Assembly (NCBI GenBank): GCA_033297075.1
Contig: MU858123.1
Span: 107,465-171,464, forward strand
Length of the DNA stretch: 64,000 nt
From: Rhypophila decipiens
Lineage: Eukaryota > Ascomycota > Sordariomycetes > Sordariales > Naviculisporaceae
Direction: 5' to 3'
Under the pieces are notes generated by a model. That model searched no databases. It was not told where the DNA came from and worked only from the letters and a program-made list of their open reading frames with translations. Each line of letters begins with the position of its first letter. Positions within the stretch are counted from its first letter, which is position 1. A program made the position numbers and the translations under genes. Below are positions 31,837-43,862 of this stretch, piece by piece.

Positions 31837-34273
31837 TTAAAGTGGCCATGACGAGTCAAACAATGGAAAATTGTCGAGATCCCAATCATTGCCTAGGGAC
31901 CATGACATGGGCGGACCTAGTCCTGCATGCTCGTTAATAGTGTCGAACACCGGTGATATGGTTGCTTGACATGACATGCTCTGTCCTTGAAAGTTTTGAA
32001 CAGATTCCGTTGATTGCGTGTGCTTTAATACGTCCAGTCCAAGTGAGTGTTCGTTGCCGGTATGGCAACCGTGACTGGTAGATAATCCACTTGTCAAGAA
32101 GGGATCCTGGCTGAGCAGGTCCGTATAGCGTGTCTCTGTAGCAGAACCTCCCAGATCTAGGCACAAGTCCTCTATCAGATCGCCTACAGGAGCCCTCGTA
32201 AAACCCCCACAAGCTTGGAAATGCGAGAGATGCAGATCGTCAAGGTCTGGGCCTTGCTGGTGCTCACCTTGGATAGGCATCTGGGTGTCCTCTGCGGTAT
32301 TGTAGTCTCCAGCCATTGTGAAGTGCGCAAAGTATTCATCTGGATCGCATCCATCTGGTAGCTTAGGATCGACCGGCGGTTCTGCCGGAATAAAGGATGA
32401 GGTTTCACTGCTATGATGGCTCTGTGACGTCGAACTCTGTGTGGTGGATGTAGGTGTTTCTTCTTCCGTCAAGGTGAACAGGTAGGCATCCATGTTTGGT
32501 TCGACAAATCGAACAGACTTTCCCTTGGCGGCACTGGTTTTGCTGTCTCGGTCAACAGGCGTGAAGCCAGCGGCCTGGACCTGACTCTCCGACCGACCAT
32601 TCTGATCGTTCTGCCGACAATATTCTGTGGCTGAGTCCTCGTCAGACATGTATCTCGAGACGATTCGAGGAAACGCTTGGGATATTCGAGTAAACGCTTG
32701 GGATATGAAGCCTTCAAGCACAGCTCGGGATTGCTCATCCCGGGATTCCGATGAAAGAACATGATCTCGTCGATCTTCGCGAGAGAGCTCGTCTTGAAGG
32801 TCAGCAAGGACTTTCGCGCCCTCCCTCTGGAAGTAAGTAATCAGGCCATCCATCACCTCGTTCATGTGCTTGCCCTCACAATAAACACTTCTTGGTGGGG
32901 GGCTTTGCGGAAACAGAATCTTAAAAATATGATGCCATCGACTCTCGGGGGATTGGTATTTGCGCTCTGGTCGCTTCTTAATCTGAACCCATTGTTCATC
33001 CGTAATTTCGTCAGGTTCCAGGGAAGATGGGTGGGCGAAAGCAGCGCCGTAGCAGCTTTTTTGTCGATGCATCTTCATCTCGTTTGGTGTGGCAAACGAA
33101 ATCCAACACGTTGGGCATCTGTTGGCAAAGTGCCTGTCCTCCAAGTGGCCTATCATGTGCGATATCGTTCGGAACCGGAGAACGCACTTGTTATACTTTT
33201 GAGGTTTCCACTTGAGGTAGGGACACGCATAATAAGGACCCGCCGCGTCCAGGTTAAGGGATGGCTGTGGAGTTACTTCAGACGGTTCACCATCCTCTTC
33301 ATCCTCTTCGTCACCTCCATTCCCATTACCAGTGATACCCTTGCCTCTTATCGTACCCGCGATCCTTCGAACGGTCATTGATCTAGAATGCTCTTTGCTG
33401 GAGGATGGTCGGCTGCTTGTATCGATAACGGAGTGCCGGTTCGAAGATTTCCGGCCGCCGGATCTTTGTGGTGGATGAGCCCTGAAGTAGTGCTGCTCCA
33501 GGATGTCAATTAGAAGTTGGCGTCTTTCCATCATTGACCTCTGGATTTCCCCTTCCAGAAAGCATACCAACTCCAAGGAAGACGTGTTAGTTGTCCCGGT
33601 CGACAACATGCTCTCCTGAACTGTGTGGCCAGTTGCAGACGCTAGCGAACTTCCGCCCACGACGGCGCCACTACCATCAGAAGGTGATCCAGTTGATTGC
33701 CGTGTGGAGAACGTGTTTCCGTCAAAAAGAAGGGTTTCGCTCTGCCATGAGAATTCAAACTTCCATGGAAGCGGTCCAGATTCGCCCTCATTCGGTTCCA
33801 AGTCTTCTGAAGCCAACTGCAGCTCGAGGGGTCGGAGGCGAACATCTTGGTTGTAGTTGTCGTGATCGAAAAGCATGTGCAAGAGGTCCTCCTTCATTCG
33901 TTCCTTCATTTCGTTGTCGTCATGGATGTCATTCTCTGTGGGGCATGATAGCGACTTCCCTCCTGACGACGGGACAGCTTCCGAGGGAGGAGCGGGTGGG
34001 GCCGGTCGGGTGCCATAGGCGTCATCATTGAGGGGCCCAAGTGAGATGAGTACTTGTGAGGCATCGTCGGAAGAATCGTGGCCGTCATCAGGAGGAACTC
34101 GTTCAAGGAGATTGTCGTTCTGAGCAACATTCAGTTTTAGTATCCTGATTTCTAAGCTTACGCAGGGAATGAAGTAAACTTACCTCAATCAATGGCTTCT
34201 GAGGTTCCATCGACTCATTGGTCTGACTGGAAGGGTTTGACTGGTCAGCGACCCTGGGCCGGAAAGGGATCAT
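31837..34273 (-). CDS. C2H2-type zinc finger protein, putative nuclear
   Basis: Two exons, 34273-34184 and 34119-31837, with a 64-nt intron (GTAAGT...CTCAG), encode 790 aa. The first exon supplies the start (MIPFRPRVADQSN). The long N- and C-terminal parts are acidic, Ser/Thr/Gln-rich and disordered. The centre (about residues 310-390) carries a fungal C2H2-like cluster: ACPYLKWKPQKYNKC, then FRTISHMIGHLEDRHF, then CPTCWISFATPNEMKMH. This two-part layout is common in uncharacterised Pezizomycotina zinc finger proteins. The acidic ends could be activation regions. DNA binding is inferred only. The gene ends 25 bases from the stop of the convergent carboxylesterase gene. Confidence 0.8.
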
Positions 34274-35338
34274 GTCGGAAAGTGTGGCAATCTCAGCAAG
34301 AGTTGGCTAATTCGTCTCGGGGAAAAACTTGGCTGGACGATCAGCCAGAGCCTCAGGGGACAGGTGGGTAGACAACGTGGCTGATTGAAGAATTCCGTGT
34401 CGGGTAGCGAGGTCAATTTGTTTGGGAAGCTGAATATCGTGGACTGTAGACCATATTCATAATATGTAAAGGTCTTGATGATCGGGTGGCAGTGAATATG
34501 AGATTTTCGTGGTCCAGCTGAACCGATGAGTTGGCCGTGTTTTCAGTGGCCCTGAAATCGGCCTCAATGCCTGCCCAAAGCGGTTAGGTGCGGTTTCGAG
34601 ATTCACCGATACTTAAAGTTTGTGATGATTTGATTGGCTGACAGTGTCCTGACCGAGCTCATCGCTGCCAATTTCGTCGATTTTCACTGTTGGTGAAAGT
34701 TGCTGAGCCTCTCACTGGCTTGGGAAACAAGCCCTGCTCGGCGTGGCGTTGTTATTTCAGCAACGCTGAACTTGCAAGATCCAACCCTAACCCTCGGCAA
34801 TGCATGTTCCTCGACTCAGAGAGTTGACCAAACACATTGTCTTGGTCGAGGAACACGACTTATCTTTTACTTGTAATTGACCTGGTTCAGCCGTCTTTTT
34901 CTTAATTCTAGTTCGTAGGTCAGTGTTTTGGATCCCAGGCGGCAATATAGAATATTTGGGACGTAGAAAAATAGAAAAAAATATCAATACTCCGTAGCAT
35001 TTGACTATCGGGGTTGCTCGTGCTATTGCTAGGTACCCCGTCAAGAGTTATAATCGCCCCTGACCCACTAGCGGAACGGGTATTTGTCCTTTGTCTCGCT
35101 CAATTAATGATCAACCTCCCTCTTCTTCAACACCTCCCTTTTCCACTAGTTAGTTACCAGTTTTTGTTTTTTTTTAATTTCCCCCTTTTGAATCTTTTTT
35201 TCATCTTTCTTTTCACCTTTCAGACCGCCCAGTTACCCGCCTCTATACCTACCATCTTGGCCTCAAGGGAACTTACATAACTCCGTACTCTCCCTGCAAA
35301 ATAACACAATCACACTGCTGCCCTCCGCCTTTCATGCC
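34274..35338. other. Intergenic region with a telomere-like dimer
   Basis: No gene is seen. Two AACCCT units lie at 34783-34794. A long T-rich tract (35160-35215) precedes the 3' end of the next minus-strand gene. Confidence 0.55.
34783..34794. repeat. Interstitial telomere-like (AACCCT)2
   Basis: Two perfect AACCCT units are flanked by CC and CGG. Confidence 0.7.
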
Positions 35339-36500
35339 CTAGCCCGGGACCGGACCCTGGCGATTGTTCTTGCCGTTCTTCTTGCCCTTGGTCTTGTTAC
35401 GGCGTCTCGCCTCCTGTCTACCCTCCATTTGCTTCTCCATCTTGCGGTTAGCGCGGTACGCCTCTGCATTCTGGATATTGGCCCTGATAGTGGGCAGGTT
35501 CTGCTTTCCGGTCCACGCGTTGTATTCCTCCTCTGTAAACTTGAGAATACGGATAAACGCCAGGACTTCGGCAACGACATCGTTACAAGCATTATGCAAG
35601 TTGGGCACCTCGATCCCGAGGCTGTGCAGGAGGGTTGAGCACGACGGCTGGTCCTTGTAGCGGCGTCGAATGAGATCCCACTTCTGCAGGTCCAGGAAGG
35701 TGGTGTCCGGCTTGTCGAATTTCTTGTTCTCAGTGGCGTTGAACGTTGTACGCTCGAGGTGTGCGTCCCAGAACATGACCATAGCGTGGCGACTTTTTGA
35801 CTGGGCTACGTCTGACGCGTTGCTGCGGATTGCTTCCCAGGCGTTGGAGGTAGCGCTGCTTGGATCCGTATCGAGGGTGTCGGTCGAAGCAGACTCGGGA
35901 CTCGAGGCCCGCTGGGAGTCGTCATCGCTGTTGTTGCCGGCGTATGTATCATCGAGGTTCAAGTTGTTAAGAAGGCTCGTGACCTGGCTAGCCTCGCTGG
36001 ATCCGACAACAGCTGGGCCGGGGTTTTGCGTGGCTCTGCTGGGCTTGTGGTGATTCCACTTCGGAAATGTACCGACGAAGTTACTGATCTGCTCCATGCC
36101 AGTCTTTCCAGTAGGTGTTCTTCTGCTCGCAGCGTACCGACAATGGTACGGGTCCGCAACGTGCGGTTTACCAGTATTGATGTGCCAATAGCCTGGGCAC
36201 GTCTTTGGTGTTACCCAAGACCAATTAGCGGTGATGTAGTGTCTGGCTTCGATGAACCTCGCAATTTCCGCAAAGCTCATATCCTCGAAAGACCCGGGTA
36301 GATTCCGCATATCCAAGGTAGCGATACCCACTTCGCTCAGCTTCTCTAGGGGATCCTGGATTCCCGTACCGGGTATGGTCGATGTTCTCGATATCAACAG
36401 CCGCAATGATAGAGTCCTTCAAACTCTCCATGGCGAGTTGAAGCTCGGCATACCCGTAGACGGGCGGGGGCGCCGTAACGGACATGAGCTTACTCGTCAT
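35339..36500 (-). CDS. DEDD-exonuclease-like (Gfd2/YDR514C-type) protein, paralogue A, with apparent +1 frameshift
   Basis: Read from 36500, the frame encodes MSVTAPPPVYGY..., then AAVDIENIDH. The homologous sequence then continues one frame over (PLEKLSEVGIATLDM...) and stays open to 35339. The switch lies near 36358-36380, at a GGG run of the coding strand; one fewer base would join the halves and align them with the intact paralogue at 37861-38910. Features: DIE (DxE, exonuclease motif I), ITANWSWVTPKTCP, a disordered acidic insert, HNACNDVVAEVLAF (late His/Asp motif) and a Lys/Arg tail. The fold is inferred to be RNase H-like. A real intron is unlikely because conserved residues abut the break. 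It may be a sequence error or a young pseudogene. An alternative start is at 36485. Confidence 0.7.
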
Positions 36501-37860
36501 TCTGACTTCTTTTATCGGAGGAATGAAGAGGAGGCTGTTGATCGACAGATAGCCTTGGGGTCAGGTCGGAAAATGAAGACAGTAGACAGAGGCCTATGGT
36601 TCTGGCTCAAGCAAGGATCGGGTCGAGGGGGAGGAATGCCGTGTGTGCTGAGAATGGAAGGGCTTCGCTTCAACAAGACTTCGCATTCGAGGTTGAAGAA
36701 AGTGTGCTGGAAAGATCGACAGGGGGGAAGCTACAAATTTGATAGGGTGCAGACTTGACTGTGAGAGAGGTGGCAGGGGAAAAATGATTCAGAATATTCG
36801 GGATCTATCCACCTCGGATACTTCCCAGCTGAGGCTCGGCCGTCAAAATACTGCCCCTCATGTCCGCCCCTGAATGTTCAGATGAACCAGAATTCCCGAA
36901 AGAAAATCCTTTTGTTTACAAAACAGTAGATAACGATAACTCTTTACGATAAGGGGCCCCTCCTCTCCGGAACTTCAGGTCTGAGAGGCAGCATCTCAAA
37001 CTCAATTCCACTCATCTCATCTCACGGCCAATTAGAAGCAAGAAACATGTTTGCGAGGGGCGTTATCTGAGGGCACGGTCCTGGTTCGAGAAGGAAACAT
37101 ACGAACTGTTGCTCCGTGCGTTGATCACAGGCTGGTTCTTCTATGGTCAAGGTTTCGACCTGAGATCGGGTGAAAGGTGATTCAGGGCCAAACAAGCGAA
37201 ACGATGTCAAGACCTGGCATCTCCAGTCAACCATGTGCCCCAAAATTGAGTTTGAGGAACCAGCTGCTCGTGATAACACTGCTTGGCCCCTGCTCCTTGG
37301 TTCTTTGCTGTGCTGAGTTGAGCCGTCTGATACTTGGGATGGGACACTCGAAAGCACCAGACTCCTGGTATTTAAACGGATTTCTTTCCAAATCATTTTC
37401 CAAACTCCTCTCGAACAGTTTTCTTCCATAAACACCCCTTTACCAGACCTCATCCTCCAACCGCAGTCCACACCGCACTGCACTGCAATACTTTCTTTCT
37501 CTTATACTTCCAGACGCGGAGGCCCAACTTTTTGGGCATCCCAGTCTCTGCACCTTTTACCAATCATTCTATACGACATTCACTCAGTCAAAACTACACC
37601 CCTTCTCGCCATTTTCCGTCCAAGTTTTCAGCCGCCTCCTCCTGTCCTGGGCAAAGTGCTTGAGGGATAAGTCCTAACGTGAAGTCTGGCTGTGCCTGGG
37701 CTCCAGCAAACCATTCCCCAGGGAGCTTTCTCCAGCGCCAGTGCTATAGTCATTCGCCCTCGTCCGCAGTCACTAGTAGTAGTCAAGATACTCTCTGCCC
37801 AACCGTCGACCTCATCTCTTGGCCATACGGACAAAGAAAGTCCAAACGATCGACTCCAAG
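36501..37860. other. Bidirectional promoter region between the two paralogues
   Basis: This 1.36-kb stretch separates the head-to-head starts. It is CT-rich before the + strand gene and has TATTTAAA near 37369. No gene is seen. Confidence 0.55.
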
Positions 37861-38910
37861 ATGTTGGTCACCGCTCCGCCTCCGATCCACGGCTGGCAAG
37901 ACCTCCAAATGGCTCAAGCCAGTCTCAGCGACGCGGTACTGACGTGTGTCGATTTCGAGAATATCGACCATTATGTCAACAACAACGAACCAATCAACAA
38001 GCTCAGTGAGGTAGGCATTGCTACAATCGACCTCAGAAGACTGAGAAGACCTTTGGACCAGGTCGAATTCGAGGACGTTGCGAAGGCCGTCGAGTTCAGA
38101 CACACCATTGTGAAGACCTGGGATTGGGTAACCCCCAAGACCTGCCCTGCGGGCTGGCATGAGAAGCAGAACAAGGCTCATATTGCCGATCCATATAACT
38201 GTCGCTTCTCCGAAAGCAGAATCGCTCCTAATGGTACGGTCGCCATGGAGCGGGCTAGCCAATTCATCGGAACAATGGCAAAGTGGAACAGAGGGATGGC
38301 CAAGAATAACGCCCCGAACCCTCTGGAAGTTGCCCAGGCACAGCCGTCGACCGCCGAATCCCCCACCAACGAGCAATTCAGTTCGACCGATGATTCGTCA
38401 ACAACAGGCTCCCCCGTGGACATTTGGGATGCCAACCAAAGTGATACCGACTCTGAGGCTGCCTGGAGCTCCGGAGAACCCTATGAGGACTGGGAAATTC
38501 CCGCTACCGAGGATAAATCCTTCGACCAACCTGACACGACATTCTGGGAGTTGCAAAAGCTCCGGCAAATCCTATGGCGTTGGAACAACACAGCTACGTG
38601 GACAAAGCAGCAGCCATCCTGCTCCGACCTCCTCGAGAGCCTCGGAATCCGCATTCCCTCGTTGCACAACGCCTGCAATGACGCCGTGGCCGAGCTCTTG
38701 GCCTTCCTTCGCATCCTCAAGATGACCGAGGATGAGTATACGGCTTGGATGGCCGGCGGGCACTTGAATCCCGTCGTGCTCGATATCTTCAATAGAGATG
38801 CTCACAAGGCCAACCGGCAGATGGAGAAGGATATGCAGTGGCGCCGCGAGCAATCAGCCTTACGCCGCAAGGGCAACGGCAAAGCTAAGGCCAAGCGTGC
38901 TGCTCCCTGA
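37861..38910 (+). CDS. DEDD-exonuclease-like (Gfd2/YDR514C-type) protein, paralogue B
   Basis: This is an intronless 349-aa protein, intact. It starts MLVTAPPPIHGW, matching paralogue A from its first residues. CVDFENIDH gives the DxE motif (Asp/Glu for two metal ions), LSEVGIATIDLR is the second strand pair seen in Gfd2/YDR514C-like proteins, and HNACNDAVAELLAF gives the closing His/Asp of a DEDDh-type site. Between them lies a 120-residue acidic Ser/Thr/Asp-rich insert. The C-terminus is a basic tail (RRKGNGKAKAKRAAP). The family is related to 3'-5' exonucleases, but activity in fungi is not established. The conserved WDWVTPKTCP block is shared by both copies. The gene is divergently transcribed from paralogue A. 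Confidence 0.75.
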   Translation: MLVTAPPPIHGWQDLQMAQASLSDAVLTCVDFENIDHYVNNNEPINKLSEVGIATIDLRRLRRPLDQVEFEDVAKAVEFRHTIVKTWDWVTPKTCPAGWHEKQNKAHIADPYNCRFSESRIAPNGTVAMERASQFIGTMAKWNRGMAKNNAPNPLEVAQAQPSTAESPTNEQFSSTDDSSTTGSPVDIWDANQSDTDSEAAWSSGEPYEDWEIPATEDKSFDQPDTTFWELQKLRQILWRWNNTATWTKQQPSCSDLLESLGIRIPSLHNACNDAVAELLAFLRILKMTEDEYTAWMAGGHLNPVVLDIFNRDAHKANRQMEKDMQWRREQSALRRKGNGKAKAKRAAP

Positions 38911-39796
38911 GTAGGACAGGGACCAGGCGGTATTGTAATTTAGGGGGACCAGAGCATGGAGTCTTGTAAGTCATCGTTCACTGGAAGAGATGAGCTAAAA
39001 GGGTGAGCAACTGGATCATGGAAAATGAAAACAAGAAAAAAAAATGAAAAAGAAAAAGAATTTCTTAAAAAAAAGCAAAGTGTGGATGAGAGAGAGGAGA
39101 TCCCGCAAGAAGGGTGATTGATGTAGCGGGAGAAGTGGAGGAAAGGAATAGCGATGGCATGAGCAGCCCCCCCATAGTCAAATGTTATTGCTCCTTTTTT
39201 TAACCTCCCTTATGTTCATCTGGGTAGCAAGTGTCAGTGTTCTACCATGCCGTCTAGCCTCGTCAGGTCGAGCTGTTAGAGTGGAACAGAAAAGTGGGGG
39301 TTATCCAGTATTTATTTCCAGAATTGTATTATTATTGCTCTCCGCTCCTTTTATTGAAATGATGGTTATATAAGATTCTCGGCGCAAGAATCGTCGCCTT
39401 AATGTTTCATGATATCTATCTACAAAGGAGTGTATGGGTATATAAGTCTGTATGTACAAAACCGATCGCTATTCTGCGGCCTCTCAAGTCCCCCCGAGGA
39501 AAAACAGCAAAAAGAAATGCATTGGTGTACGCTTTCTCTCCTCTCATCTCGCCCAAATATCCATCCAGCGTATCCAGTACTTGTTGGATTCAACACTCAG
39601 ATGATTTTAGCAAGATTGAATTTTGATTGTCCTCCCAGTTTTCAGACCCAGGGCTATCGTTTGGTCTATATAACACTTTGGTGGCAAACACCATCAAAAG
39701 GCGCGAAGTCGCGATAGAAGAAGGTGGAATACTCGCCACTCTGACAAATCTGTAATATGACAAATCCAACAGTACTCTCCGCTCAAAATCTCAAAC
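38911..39796. other. Convergent intergenic region
   Basis: An A-rich stretch lies at 39030-39075 just after the paralogue B stop. No gene is seen. Confidence 0.5.
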
Positions 39797-40876
39797 TCAG
39801 GCCTGGAAAGCGGCAGCTCTCTTTTTCATGCGAAAGGCAATCGCGCGCTTCCTGGCAGCAGGGCTCTGGGTGAATGCCGCCGAACCACCAAAAGGACCTG
39901 CAGCAGCTCCGTTGCGCACACGGACGATGCAGACATTGTCCACGCCAGCCACAGTGCCTTCGCAGGTCATACCAGCGGGCATCTGCACAGTGAGGGGGAA
40001 ATCACGGCTTGTCGCAAGACTGATACCCTGGAAACCAAGTCCGGGCACGTCCTGGGTCACCTCGGCCCGCTGGAACGCCCCCGGGTCGGTTCCTCCGGAT
40101 GTTGCGTCGACCTCTGCGGTCAGGGGTCCGGCTCCGTCTTGGTTGATCTATCATGACCAGCCGTTAGCGGGATGTGATGATCTCTTGGGGACTGTATTCA
40201 CGAGGAGACCTACCTGGTGGAAAACCATCTCAATAGAGCCGTCATCACCGCAGGTCGGCAGTCCACTGCTGGCACCCTCACCGGCCAGAGCAGCGACATT
40301 GGTCTCCGTGGCAGCCGCACTGGCAGTGCCACCACCACCACGGCCACCACCAAAGAGACCCTGGAGGAACTGTCTCGGGTAAGTCTTCATGAAACCACCG
40401 GTCGGGGCAGCCTCTCTCTTGTTGTTTTGGTTCCTGCCGCCGCCGCGACGACCCCCAGCGAGAGCACCCAGATCATCCTCGACTCCGACAGCCGATGCAG
40501 ATCCGTTGTTGGTAGGTGCCGGCCCGTTTGCGGTTCCCATGAATGTGGTAATCATGACTGCCGGGTCGATGGGGCCGTTGCCCTGTGTGCGTCCGAGGGG
40601 GCCGACTTCACCGCTCCGGATCTCACGGTCGCGGATGATAGCCGTGTCCGCTTGGGAGCCGCACCTGTTGGTGGAGCAGTCACGGGGAGTACCATCGGCC
40701 ACTGTTAACTGTCAGAAATATTCGGTCATATAGCTGAGATGGGTGAGAGTTTGGGCAGACATACCAGAGAGGCCAGGCATGTCAACACCGTTAGCTCCTC
40801 TGATCATGGTAACAACGCCATGAGCAGAAGCCTGGGCGGCAATGAGAGGAAGGACGATGGACTGAGAAGCGCGCAT
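39797..40876 (-). CDS. Egh16-like secreted appressorium/virulence-associated protein
   Basis: Three exons, 40876-40765, 40701-40214 and 40147-39797, encode 316 aa. A signal peptide covers residues 1-18 (ending QASA), after which the mature protein begins HGVVTMIRGANGVDMPGLS, the hallmark start of the Egh16/GAS1-MAS family. VADGTPRDCSTNRCGSQADT and RDREIRSGEVGPLG are further conserved blocks. A Gly/Arg-rich insert (GGGRGGGG) sits in the middle, and the C-terminus is basic. Magnaporthe GAS1/GAS2 and Blumeria Egh16H1 members are expressed in appressoria and contribute to penetration; the molecular activity is unknown. Presence in this genome does not prove pathogenicity, as relatives occur in saprotrophs and insect pathogens. 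Confidence 0.9.
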
Positions 40877-41005
40877 TTTGAATGATGATAAACAAGAAAA
40901 GATATGTGAAAAAGTTGGGAGTGGTAACAGAAACGATGCCGCCAGGGCTGTAAAGAATAGAACTGAGAGGAAAGGAGATGGCGATGGAAACAGAACACTG
41001 GACGG

Positions 41006-41026
41006 GATGATGATGATGATGATGAT
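41006..41026. repeat. (GAT)7 microsatellite
   Basis: Seven perfect GAT units lie in the 5' leader region of the Egh16-like gene. Confidence 0.85.
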
Positions 41027-41060
41027 TTCTCAAGCCTCCATTCAGAGCAGACGAACGCTG

Positions 41061-41070
41061 GTATATATAC
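41061..41070 (-). promoter_or_regulatory. Candidate TATA box of the Egh16-like gene
   Basis: GTATATATAC lies 185 bases upstream of the ATG at 40876. Confidence 0.4.
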
Positions 41071-42703
41071 ACGTTCAGCCCATCCGAGTCCCTTGATGTC
41101 CGTGGGTCTCCGCCCAGCGAGTGGCAGACTTGGTGATCGCAAAGAGCCCCCTTAAGCCCCGGCCCGCAAGGTATCGAACCTCAACAGTCACATCAACGGT
41201 GAAACACAGGCATAAGTGCGCACAGCTCACAGCTGAGCACCTGCACGGTGATGGTCGGTCTTGGATACGAAGTATTGGCGCCGCCACAAAACATCACCGC
41301 CCCCGTCTCCAACAATCACAAACACACGACCCCACCAAAAGAAAAGCCCAAAGAACAACGAATCGCATCCCTCGACTGAGAAGATCCGATCGCCGTGAGA
41401 TCCGAGGGTGCACCAAATTCCCAACTGCCGTGGTTGAGCCCCAGCGGCCCTGCATGAATGATCTCCGGATCTGGGCGGCGATCTAAAACATTGATGCAGG
41501 TGAAGCTTGTCTGAGATCCGCCCCCCATGTCGGAGTCTAGGATCGAGCACTGCCACTTGAATGGAGAATGGAAAGGACATGAGAGACCAATCACAAGATA
41601 TTTGGACAACTTTTGTTTTGTTATGCCATTGCTTGATGCGATTGGGCTTGTTCTTGGAGTGGATGTTTAGTTTCCAAGTTTGGCGAGTCCGGCCACGCTT
41701 GTTTGGGAATTCCGAAACGCCCAGCCCAGACAAGGGGTTCAAGGTAGACCGGTAGTGTTGAACAAAGAAAGGTTAAAATGTGCTTTGGAATCTTTGTAGA
41801 ACTTTTGAAAGAGGAACCGGAGCTAATAAGGGAAAGTGCCCCGATTTCTCATCAAGGTTCTCCAAGTTATACTCTTCTTCACTTGAGTATATAATCTACC
41901 TCTGTATTAAACTCTTGATTATATGTATAGTCAAGTAAAAGCCCTCGTCCATTTGATAGACAGGCGAAAAGGTGAATTCTAATATATTGTTCTATCAGCG
42001 ACGGTATGAGCTTGGCCAGTTTCTGCCCATAAGCAGGTCGTTAACTGGGAATGAGACACCCAAACGACTAGAGATGTAAAAGAGATGTGTAGGAGCGCGG
42101 TTCATGAACATTGATGAACTGCAGAGCCTTTCTGCCTTCCTTGACTATACGATCGAAAGAACCTCGATCTTGCTTTGTCGTGTTGGGATTGAGAGTTGTA
42201 AAGAGTTGTAATGATGGAAAGGGTGAATGTCCAGCACGCAAAGATGATATAATGTGCAGCAGTTGGGACTTGATGGTTGGGAAAGGTTTTGACAAGGTGA
42301 GAGACTGCTAGAAAGAACATGAGGTTCATGTTGTACTCCGCCGTAAACTTCCCGGGCAAAGGCCCTAGCAGCGGCGGCAAACGCCAGCCTCATCCCGCCC
42401 ATCGGGTGTGGTCCCTTCGTGTGTCCAGCCGTTACCGCCAAAGGTTCCTTCGTCTCCGCGCCATACAATGGCAATACCGTTACGCGAATAATTGGGTTTG
42501 CTGCATGGCCTCTCGTGGGCGGAAGATTTCCATTGTGGCGTTTGCCGGTCTCTTGTACCGATCGACCAAACTGTCGATATACGACCAGTCGTTCACAAAC
42601 ACCGCCGAGCGCTCCGACAAGTGAGAGCCACACTATCCTTTAAGCCGGGTAAAATTAGCTATGTCAAAGAGGACAACAACACCTTGAAGGAAACCGTTCA
42701 GGC

Positions 42704-43139
42704 TTGCAAGGTCAGCTTTCCCCGATTACAGGTGATGATGCTCGCAAGGCGCAGGCTGAAAGCCGAGAGGAAGTCAGAGAGTCGGGGTATTCCTCGAACC
42801 CAACACCATCTGCACAGACTGGCTGTCCAGCCATTGACTCGAGTTGGACGTCACAAGAGCACACAGACTGGGAAATTCGTGGCTTGCTGTCATGCAGCAG
42901 ACGATGCTACCAAAGGGAAGCCCTGTTACCAAGGGGAAGCGCTGCTCCACCCTCTTCCAAGAAACGCACTCGCGTCAAGGGAGCCGCTCGCTCAGAGCCC
43001 TGTCTCGGATGCGTGAAAGAGTGTCATTTCTAGTCGCAGCAAGTCTGATGAGGGTGGTATCTGCTTCAACAACGATGCCAGTACCAACTCGAAGCGCTGT
43101 TACAATTGCACGCCTGGACACAGCTGTGTCCCACTATAA
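42704..43139 (+). pseudogene. Decayed Cys-rich fungal gene fragment
   Basis: One frame encodes a Ser/Lys-rich stretch ending SKKRTRVKGAARSEPCLGCVK before a stop at about 43031. The frame offset by one base continues SVISSRSKSDEGGIC and then KRCYNCTPGHSCVPL to a stop at 43137-43139. The pattern PCxxCVK...C...RCxxC...GHxCVPL is a recurrent Cys motif of uncharacterised fungal proteins. Here it needs a frameshift between two halves about 10 codons apart. The 5' part is uncertain; a splice-like GTCAGC...TTACAG lies at 42711-42731. It is either a pseudogene or a gene with an unrecognised intron. Confidence 0.35.
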
Positions 43140-43862
43140 ATTCGCACTCACAACAGGCATATGCTGACCGTATTTCCAACAGACTCGGCTACCTCTACTG
43201 CCTCCGGTCAGGCCGTGTCTTCCTCTGATAAAGCCCCTGTCCCTGCTTGTCTAGCATGGAAAGCTAAACTTGAGGTTTTGACTCATTGCAGCAGATATTT
43301 TGATTTCGTCCATTAGCATTAGTCTGAGTTTCACTCTCTCACTCGGTCGAAATACACATCTTCATTCTCTCCTCTTTTCATCATTATCCATATAGTGAAG
43401 AAGTGCCTTCTAAGTCAAGGATGTATTGTCTATTTCTTCTAAAAGGTCATAAACGACGGGGCAAAGGACCGTCGTTCGAATAAAGTTATAAAGTAAAGAA
43501 CTAATACAGTCCTTGATGAAACTGATCACGACGCTGCTCAAAGTGGGCATCGGTTTCAAAACTGCGATAAATGGAAGAAGCTCAACGTTGTCTCTAAAAA
43601 TGTATTGGATGATCATTCAACGCCTCAGCCTCTTGCCCGACTGGAAAGTTGAAACTAACAAAAGAAGAAAGAACTGTAGCAATCTGGTTTTAATAACCGT
43701 CCAGCATACCTCGTTAACTCGTTAAAACATCCTCCCGCCGCCGACAGCCGGGCCAGATGAGCCGCTGTTTTCCGCTGCAGCACATCATTTTCCCGGTCCA
43801 AAGTAGGTAAAATACTTGACAAATCTTTTAAGAAAACCCCTAAAAGACAAATGAAAGACTGA

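Larger units (their letters stand above)
40877..43862. other. 3-kb intergenic region with a decayed gene
   Basis: This holds the Egh16-like promoter (TATA at 41061, a (GAT)7 microsatellite at 41006-41026) and the remains of a Cys-rich gene (42704-43139). The last 700 bases before the megasynthase stop are AT-rich and empty. Confidence 0.5.

Noticed and set aside
36366..36380. 14-nt GTACGG...TCCAG segment as an intron explaining the paralogue A frameshift
   Set aside because: Too short to be spliced, and removing 14 nt gives the wrong frame and a stop.
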